Below, in pieces: positions 1-3,819 of a stretch of DNA of 5,942 bases (position 1 is its first letter; every line of letters starts with the position of its first letter). Made by a program: the position numbers and the translations under genes. Under the pieces are notes generated by a model, which saw only the letters and a list, made by a program, of their open reading frames with translations, searched no databases and had not been told where the DNA came from. The stretch is taken from positions 1 to 5,942 of the forward strand of contig CANISA010000106.1 in NCBI GenBank assembly GCA_947470005.1. Reading direction: 5' to 3'. This stretch comes from Legionellaceae bacterium. GTDB taxonomy: Bacteria; Pseudomonadota; Gammaproteobacteria; Legionellales; Legionellaceae.

Positions 1-7
1 AAAGGTA

Positions 8-37
8 TTGACACAGCCATCCTGGCTGGATGAAAAT
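8..37 (+). promoter_or_regulatory. Probable sigma-70 promoter for the cold-shock gene
   Basis: A perfect TTGACA box lies at 8–13. A GAAAAT hexamer (4 of 6 matches to TATAAT) lies at 32–37, giving an 18-base spacer. Transcription would start near 44–45 and leave a leader of only about 31 bases before the ATG at 76. That is far shorter than the roughly 160-base cold-responsive leader of E. coli cspA. If this is the only promoter, regulation probably does not use that long-leader mechanism. The −10 box is weak, so the assignment is inference from sequence alone. Confidence 0.5.
14..28. repeat. Perfect 6-bp inverted repeat in the promoter spacer
   Basis: CAGCCA (14–19), three bases TCC, then TGGCTG (23–28) form a perfect dyad. 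It lies wholly between the proposed −35 and −10 boxes. This is the place where a repressor or a MerR-type activator would bind. It could also be a short RNA hairpin at the end of an upstream transcript, but no T-run follows directly; the seven Ts are at 49–55. The repeat is seen directly; an operator role is a guess. Confidence 0.35.
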
Positions 38-61
38 ACGCGCATCGATTTTTTTATGCTT

Positions 62-67
62 AAGGAG
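62..67 (+). promoter_or_regulatory. Ribosome binding site of the cold-shock gene, in a small hairpin
   Basis: AAGGAG at 62–67 stands 8 bases before the ATG at 76 and fixes that start. It overlaps a possible 4-bp stem, TGCT (57–60) with AGCA (66–69), which would put part of the site in the loop. A stem this short is weak at normal temperature and might only hold in the cold. Confidence 0.6.
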
Positions 68-75
68 CAATCAAC

Positions 76-282
76 ATGGCCGATAAAGTTCGCGGTACAG
101 TAAAATGGTTTAATGAAAGCAAAGGTTTTGGTTTCATTGAGTGCAATGGAAAAGATTATTTCGTTCATTGTAGTGCTATTTCAGGCAACGGATTTAAAAC
201 CCTTCAAGAAGGTGCAGCTGTTCTGTTCACACCAGGACAAGGGCAAAAAGGCCCACAAGCTGAAGATGTTGAAGTCGTTTAA
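76..282 (+). CDS. cspA: Cold-shock-domain protein (CspA family)
   Basis: This 68-residue protein is a single cold-shock domain, the usual length for the family. Such proteins form a five-stranded beta barrel in the cytoplasm that binds single-stranded RNA or DNA, acting as RNA chaperones or antiterminators. The markers are all visible: the N-terminal VKWFN (9–13), the RNP1 motif KGFGFI (16–21), the RNP2 motif YFVH (28–31), and the C-terminal GQKGPQAEDV stretch (56–65). The aromatic nucleic-acid-stacking residues W11, F12, F18, F20, F29 and H31 are present. Cys23 and Cys32 are minor departures from the common sequence. The start is supported by AAGGAG at 62–67. The family is certain, but the paralogue letter is not, since genomes often hold several csp genes and not all respond to cold. 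panD follows after 12 bases, so this is likely the first gene of a two-gene transcript. Confidence 0.95.
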   Translation: MADKVRGTVKWFNESKGFGFIECNGKDYFVHCSAISGNGFKTLQEGAAVLFTPGQGQKGPQAEDVEVV

Positions 283-294
283 TGGTCGAATAAA

Positions 295-696
295 ATGCAT
301 TATAGACGCATGTTAAAATCAAAAATTCACCGAGCCTGTGTGACACATGCGGATTTAAGCTATGAAGGCAGCATCACCCTCTCGCCAGAGTTGTTGCATG
401 CTGCTGACATCCTCCCACACGAAGCGGTTCATGTGTGGAACGTAACAGCAGGTACGCGCTTTGAAACCTACGCCATCAAAGGGCACCCACGTTCAACAGC
501 TGTTTGTGTAAATGGTGCAGCGGCGCACCTGGTTACTCCTGGCGATATTATTATCATTGCCTCGTTTATCCAACTTGCAAATGAACAATGCGCAGCCTGG
601 ATTCCAACGGTTGTCTTTGTGAACGAACACAACCGAATCAAAGAAACACGCTTAGAAAACCTCGATCTCCATACATCCCTAACAGGGCGCAATTGA
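295..696 (+). CDS. panD: Aspartate 1-decarboxylase precursor (PanD)
   Basis: PanD decarboxylates L-aspartate to beta-alanine, the precursor for pantothenate and so for coenzyme A. It is a pyruvoyl enzyme: the pro-enzyme cuts itself between Gly and Ser, and the Ser becomes the pyruvoyl group. The cleavage site is seen as YEGS with Gly25–Ser26. Residues equivalent to the E. coli active site are present: K10, H12, Y23, R55, T58, Y59 and N73. The conserved VNGAAAH block is at 72–78, followed by GDIIIIASF near 83–91. At 133 residues it is slightly longer than the 126 of E. coli, with a polar C-terminal tail. The start at 295 aligns with the E. coli start; the Met at 310 is an alternative. Neither has a good ribosome binding site, so translation probably depends on the cold-shock gene ending 12 bases upstream. 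panD is more usually beside panB and panC, so this location is unusual. Confidence 0.95.
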   Translation: MHYRRMLKSKIHRACVTHADLSYEGSITLSPELLHAADILPHEAVHVWNVTAGTRFETYAIKGHPRSTAVCVNGAAAHLVTPGDIIIIASFIQLANEQCAAWIPTVVFVNEHNRIKETRLENLDLHTSLTGRN

Positions 697-795
697 AAAA
701 AAATAAGAGCGCTGATTAACATTGATTTTATTTCTCTATGATGACACGATGATTGCTATCTCTTTAGATTATATCGTAAATAAAAAGGATTTTTT

Positions 796-908
796 ATGAC
801 TGAAACAGATGGTTAGAGCGCACGACGGCCGTTCCGGAGTATAAATATTTATTGCTTACGGATGCTGGGTTAAAGATTGCGATTGCACGGACGTATAACC
901 GCGGTTAA
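796..908 (+). pseudogene. Frame-broken relic of a small gene, possibly winged-helix
   Basis: AAGGA (785–789) sits 6 bases before an ATG at 796, a good initiation signal. That frame reads only six codons (MTETDG) before a TAG at 814–816. In the frame one base back, an open stretch runs from about 804 to a TAA at 906–908. It reads like protein, with the sequence EYKYLLLTDAGLKIAIARTY near the end. That pattern (aromatic-K-Y-x-L-T-x-x-G-L-K-I-A) resembles the wing and last helix of winged-helix DNA-binding proteins. The second frame has no start codon of its own. The simplest reading is a one-base deletion, or a larger internal deletion, that joined a start to the tail of a former gene. The family is a guess from pattern alone. 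The 99 bases between panD and this ATG show no convincing promoter or terminator. Confidence 0.4.
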
Positions 909-1109
909 TCAAAAATCCGAAGGCGTGCTCGGGCAGTCGTGATTGGATGTTACTTTCGCTTCGGTGACGTCAAGAGGAGCTTCTTCTCCCCAGTGAACCC
1001 ATCGATTCTCAGGTGATGCAATGATTTGGTGACGTTCAATCGCGTCGGTGTTGCTGCCGGTGCATGCGGTTAGTATGAAGGCGCTAGATAATACAGCAAT
1101 CCATTTCAT
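909..1109 (-). CDS. Small putative lipoprotein of unknown function
   Basis: This 66-residue protein begins with a lipoprotein signal: Lys2, a hydrophobic stretch (3–12), and the lipobox LTAC (13–16), so Cys16 would be lipidated after signal peptidase II cleavage. The mature peptide is only 51 residues, begins CTGSNTDA, and is polar with a WVHWGEE motif (37–43) and a second cysteine at 59. Residue +2 is Thr rather than Asp, which by the usual Lol rule suggests the outer membrane. A GGAG ribosome binding site lies 6 bases upstream on the − strand, which supports the start. I recognise no family. It could be a truncated larger lipoprotein, because its stop directly abuts the relic on the + strand. 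It is transcribed divergently from the acyl-CoA dehydrogenase gene. Confidence 0.7.
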   Translation of the reverse strand: MKWIAVLSSAFILTACTGSNTDAIERHQIIASPENRWVHWGEEAPLDVTEAKVTSNHDCPSTPSDF

Positions 1110-1142
1110 TCGAGTCTCCGATTTTAAACCATCTTCACCCTA

Positions 1143-1172
1143 TTGTATTCCAGGTTTGCCTTTCATTATACT
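1143..1172 (+). promoter_or_regulatory. Probable promoter for the acyl-CoA dehydrogenase gene
   Basis: TTGTAT at 1143–1148 (half of the −35 consensus) and TATACT at 1167–1172 (5 of 6 matches) are 18 bases apart. Transcription would start near 1179–1180, leaving a leader of about 25 bases before the GTG at 1204. The −10 box carries most of the evidence. Confidence 0.4.
1165..1170 (-). promoter_or_regulatory. Possible −10 box for the lipoprotein gene, overlapping the divergent one
   Basis: On the − strand, 1170 to 1165 reads TATAAT, a perfect −10 hexamer. It shares four bases with the + strand TATACT at 1167–1172. A start near 1158 would leave a leader of about 50 bases. No good −35 box is seen around 1187–1194, so it would need an activator or may be chance. 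Confidence 0.25.
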
Positions 1173-1192
1173 GATTTACACTTTTCGAGGAC

Positions 1193-1197
1193 GAGGA
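1193..1197 (+). promoter_or_regulatory. Ribosome binding site that fixes the GTG start at 1204
   Basis: GAGGA lies 6 bases before the GTG, ideal spacing. The next in-frame Met (residue 17) would remove the conserved LDDQLHDDERMIRD start of the family, so the GTG is preferred. Confidence 0.7.
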
Positions 1198-1203
1198 TAA
1201 CGC

Positions 1204-2361
1204 GTGGACGATTTACTGTGCCTTGATGACCAATTGCACGATGATGAGCGTATGATTAGGGATAGTGTGTCGCGTTTTGTGAGTAAAGACGTATTGCCTC
1301 GGATGGTCGAGTCATTTGAACACGCAACGTTCCCGCTTGATTTGATAAAAAAGACAGCAAGCTTGGGCTTGTTGGGGCTTTCGCTGCCGGTTGAATACGG
1401 TGGAGCAGGGGCCTCTCCTGTGGCGTATGGGTTGGTGTGCCAGGAATTAGAGCGTGGCGACAGTGGGCTGCGTAGTTTTGTTTCTGTGCAAAGCTCGTTA
1501 TGCATGTATCCTATTTATCGCTATGGCAGCGAGGAACAAAAAACACGATGGTTACCCGCGATGGCCAAAGGGGACGTGATTGGTTGTTTTGGGTTGACAG
1601 AGCCTAATTCAGGCTCTGATCCGGCCAGCATGCGCACGGTTGCCAAAAAGGTCGCCGGCGGGTATTGTTTGAATGGCGCAAAAATGTGGATCACTAATGC
1701 GAGCATTGCTGATGTTGCCATTGTGTGGGCGAAAACCGACGAAGGCATTGGCGGATTTTTGGTTGAAAAAAATGCAAAAGGATTTAGCCGTCCTGAAATA
1801 AAACACAAAGTGTCCTTGCGTGCATCGATCACGGGTGAGCTTATTTTTGAAGATGTGTTTGTGCCTGATGAGAACCGGTTGCTGTGTGCTGACCGCGGAT
1901 TGGCTGCGGCGTTTAGTTGTTTAAACCAAGCGCGTTATGGCATTGCTTGGGGCGTGATGGGCGCTGCCATGGCGTGCTTTGACATCACTCGGGATTATGT
2001 TCTTGGGCGCGAGCAGTTTAATAAACCCTTGGGGGCATTTCAGCTGGTGCAAAAAGATTTGGCCATGATGTACACCGAGATCATCAAGGCACAATGGATA
2101 AATTTGCAAATCGGTCGTTTAAAAGAACAAGAACGTGAAACGCCAGCCATGATTTCTCTGGCAAAAGGCAATGCTTGCCGCGAAGCCATTAAAATAACGC
2201 GTATGTGCCGTAATTTATTGGGTGCGAATGGCATAAGCTTGGAATATCATGTGATTCGACACATGTTAAATCTGGAGTCGGTGTTCACCTACGAAGGCAC
2301 GGACAATATCCATACATTGGTTCTTGGGCGGCACCTCACTGGAATCAGCGCATTCGCCTAG
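1204..2361 (+). CDS. gcdH: Acyl-CoA dehydrogenase, glutaryl-CoA dehydrogenase type
   Basis: Glutaryl-CoA dehydrogenase oxidises and decarboxylates glutaryl-CoA to crotonyl-CoA and CO2, passing electrons from FAD to electron-transfer flavoprotein. It works in lysine and tryptophan breakdown. The 385 residues cover the full fold: N-terminal helical domain (about 1–120), beta domain (about 121–235) and C-terminal helical domain. The FAD-binding FGLTEPNSGSD is at 129–139 and WITN at 162–165. The catalytic base is Glu364 in TYEGT, equivalent to human Glu370. Arg90 and Ser94 (RSFVS) match human Arg94 and Ser98, which hold the glutaryl carboxylate. These two, with SLRAS (204–208) and NQARYGIAWG (241–250), separate it from other acyl-CoA dehydrogenases. 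A small change is TDN after the catalytic Glu-Gly where family members usually have THD. No other gene of glutaryl-CoA metabolism is beside it. The GTG start is backed by its ribosome binding site. Confidence 0.92.
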   Translation: MDDLLCLDDQLHDDERMIRDSVSRFVSKDVLPRMVESFEHATFPLDLIKKTASLGLLGLSLPVEYGGAGASPVAYGLVCQELERGDSGLRSFVSVQSSLCMYPIYRYGSEEQKTRWLPAMAKGDVIGCFGLTEPNSGSDPASMRTVAKKVAGGYCLNGAKMWITNASIADVAIVWAKTDEGIGGFLVEKNAKGFSRPEIKHKVSLRASITGELIFEDVFVPDENRLLCADRGLAAAFSCLNQARYGIAWGVMGAAMACFDITRDYVLGREQFNKPLGAFQLVQKDLAMMYTEIIKAQWINLQIGRLKEQERETPAMISLAKGNACREAIKITRMCRNLLGANGISLEYHVIRHMLNLESVFTYEGTDNIHTLVLGRHLTGISAFA

Positions 2362-2367
2362 TTGAGA

Positions 2368-2396
2368 TTGCAGCCCTGGCTAAGAGCGGTTATTAT
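2368..2396 (+). promoter_or_regulatory. Possible promoter for the stress protein–ribF–ileS run
   Basis: TTGCAG (2368–2373) and TATTAT (2391–2396, 5 of 6 matches) are spaced 17 bases apart in the 54-base gap after the dehydrogenase gene. No terminator precedes it (only AGCC-CT-GGCT, too short and without Ts), so read-through from upstream is also possible. Confidence 0.4.
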
Positions 2397-2415
2397 TTAT
2401 TAAAAGGAGAAGGGT

Positions 2416-2847
2416 ATGTATAAAAAAATATTGTTTGCTACGGATTTTGATGAAGTTGGGATAACTGCCGCAAAAAAGGCGAAAAAGATAGCGGATGAAA
2501 ACGGTGCCGTCTTGTTTCTGCTGCATGTGGTTGAGCCTATCCCGGCGTATGCCTACCCAGGGTTTGCAGGGTTTGCTGAAGTGGAAGTGTCCATTCGAGA
2601 GCAAGCGGAAAAAGAACTGAACACGCTAGCTGATCGTTTGGGCGTGGATGAAAAACATCGCTTAATTGAATTTGGGTCGATAAAAAATGAAGTGTTACGT
2701 GTGGCGGAAGAGCAAAAAATTGATCTTCTCGTTACGGGTAGTCATGGAAAACATGGTTTGGCACTGTTGTTGGGCTCTACGGCGAATGCTATTTTGCATG
2801 GTGCGCAGTGCGACATGCTGATTGTGCGACCGAAGATAAAAGATTGA
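2416..2847 (+). CDS. Universal stress protein, UspA family
   Basis: This 143-residue protein is a single Usp domain with the usual alpha/beta Rossmann-like fold, expected to form dimers in the cytoplasm. It begins with the typical first strand YKKILFATD (2–10), whose Asp10 is at the place that contacts the nucleotide in ATP-binding members. The second strand is VLFLLHVVEP (32–41). The phosphate-binding loop is GSHG (108–111) followed by GST (120–122), and the last strand is DMLIVRP (133–139). The loop spacing is G-x2-G-x8-G-S, one residue shorter than the classical G-x2-G-x9-G-S/T of ATP-binding members. Binding of ATP is therefore likely but not certain. The family helps survival under starvation, oxidative or other stress, but individual roles vary and no specific one can be read here. 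AAGGAG (2404–2409) at 6 bases fixes the start. ribF begins 16 bases after its stop. Confidence 0.93.
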   Translation: MYKKILFATDFDEVGITAAKKAKKIADENGAVLFLLHVVEPIPAYAYPGFAGFAEVEVSIREQAEKELNTLADRLGVDEKHRLIEFGSIKNEVLRVAEEQKIDLLVTGSHGKHGLALLLGSTANAILHGAQCDMLIVRPKIKD

Positions 2848-2863
2848 GCGACGCGTCCCTTAA

Positions 2864-3808
2864 ATGAAGCTGTTGCGTGGTACGAAACATCTGAAGGAAC
2901 TGGCGTCCGGCGCCGCTGTTACGATCGGTAATTTTGATGGTGTCCATCGCGGGCACCAAGCCTTATTAGCCGAATTGCGAGCGAACGCCGCTCGTTTACG
3001 GTTGCCGACGCTTGTGGTGCTCTTTGAACCTCAGCCGAGTGAGTATTTTCATAAGACGGCGGCCTCAGCGAGGCTCATGACCTGTCGAGAAAAACTTCAT
3101 CGACTGGCTCAATGTGGCATTGATTACGTGTATTGCCTTGCGTTTAACGAAAAAATGGCCACTATGTCGCCAGAAATTTTTGCTGAGTGTTTTATTTTCT
3201 CTCTTTTTAAGGCAAAATACCTGCTTATTGGTGAGGATTTTCGTTTTGGCCGAGACAGGCTAGGAAGTGCCGCATTGCTTCGTACCTTAAGTCTGCCCTG
3301 GTCATGTGCCGTCCATATTTGCCGAGATTTTTCGGAGGCGTCTCACCGTGTGAGCTCGACCCAAATTCGCCTAGCGCTTCGCCAAGGCGACCTGGCGCGC
3401 GCGTCGGTACTATTAGGCCAACCTTACTGCATCTCTGGACGTGTCGTTCACGGGGATGGACGAGGTCGTCAGTGGGGGATACCAACAGCTAATGTGCGTG
3501 TTACACACCACGTGCTACCGTTGATGGGCGTGTTTTGCGTGCGGGTGAAACGTGCCAATCAGTCTGACTATTGGGGGGTTGCTAATCTGGGTCTGCGGCC
3601 AACGGTGGGCGGAATCACACCCGTATTAGAAGTTCACCTGTTTGATTTTGAGGGATCGCTGTATCATGAGCGCATTGAGGTGTTTTTTTTGCATCGATTG
3701 CGCGAGGAAATTAAATTTTCATCCATGGATGCCTTGATCGCGCAAATTCGGGCTGATCTTGTGGCGGCAATTGACATGCGTCCCCATTTAATGAGTATTG
3801 ATAGCTAG
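2864..3808 (+). CDS. ribF: Bifunctional riboflavin kinase / FAD synthetase (RibF)
   Basis: RibF phosphorylates riboflavin to FMN and then adenylylates FMN to FAD in the cytoplasm. The 314 residues match the usual length (E. coli 313). The N-terminal adenylyltransferase domain (about 1–185) shows TIGNFDGVHRGH (20–31) with the nucleotidyl-transferase HxGH at His28–His31, GEDFRFG (123–129), and SSTQIR (164–169). The C-terminal flavokinase domain (about 186–305) shows the glycine-rich HGDGRGRQWGIPTANV (196–211) with the metal and phosphate-binding PTAN at 207–210. It also has GVANLGLRPTV (238–248) and the probable catalytic Glu256 in LEVHLFDF. All key residues are present, so both activities are expected. 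The ribosome binding site is weak, so translation may be coupled to the stress-protein gene 16 bases upstream. ileS follows after 11 bases, the usual order in gammaproteobacteria. An eight-T run at 3683–3690 lies inside the gene without breaking the frame. Confidence 0.96.
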   Translation: MKLLRGTKHLKELASGAAVTIGNFDGVHRGHQALLAELRANAARLRLPTLVVLFEPQPSEYFHKTAASARLMTCREKLHRLAQCGIDYVYCLAFNEKMATMSPEIFAECFIFSLFKAKYLLIGEDFRFGRDRLGSAALLRTLSLPWSCAVHICRDFSEASHRVSSTQIRLALRQGDLARASVLLGQPYCISGRVVHGDGRGRQWGIPTANVRVTHHVLPLMGVFCVRVKRANQSDYWGVANLGLRPTVGGITPVLEVHLFDFEGSLYHERIEVFFLHRLREEIKFSSMDALIAQIRADLVAAIDMRPHLMSIDS

Positions 3809-3819
3809 AGCGTACCTTG

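Noticed and set aside
14..55. Dyad 14–28 plus T-run 49–55 as an intrinsic terminator
   Set aside because: The T-run begins 20 bases after the stem, too far for an intrinsic terminator.
113..316. Second open frame over the cold-shock gene, 67 codons
   Set aside because: It overlaps the certain cold-shock frame, has no ribosome binding site and no family features.
468..722. Antisense open frame across panD, 84 codons
   Set aside because: It is the shadow of a clearly conserved gene, and its protein shows no recognisable domain.
796..816. Programmed −1 frameshifting at the relic
   Set aside because: No X-XXY-YYZ slippery heptamer or downstream stem is evident, and a six-codon zero-frame product would be unusual; decay is simpler.
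1176..1505. Antisense frame over the start of the dehydrogenase gene, 109 codons
   Set aside because: It lies opposite the strongly conserved N-terminus of the dehydrogenase and its sequence is low in recognisable pattern; the same applies to frames at 1521–1832, 1609–1806, 1921–2109 and 2040–2234.
2371..2382. AGCC-CT-GGCT as a terminator after the dehydrogenase gene
   Set aside because: The stem is four bases with a two-base loop and no T-run follows.
3225..3485. Antisense and alternate frames inside ribF
   Set aside because: They cover the conserved RibF core and have no independent support; the + frame at 3304–3492 is rejected for the same reason.
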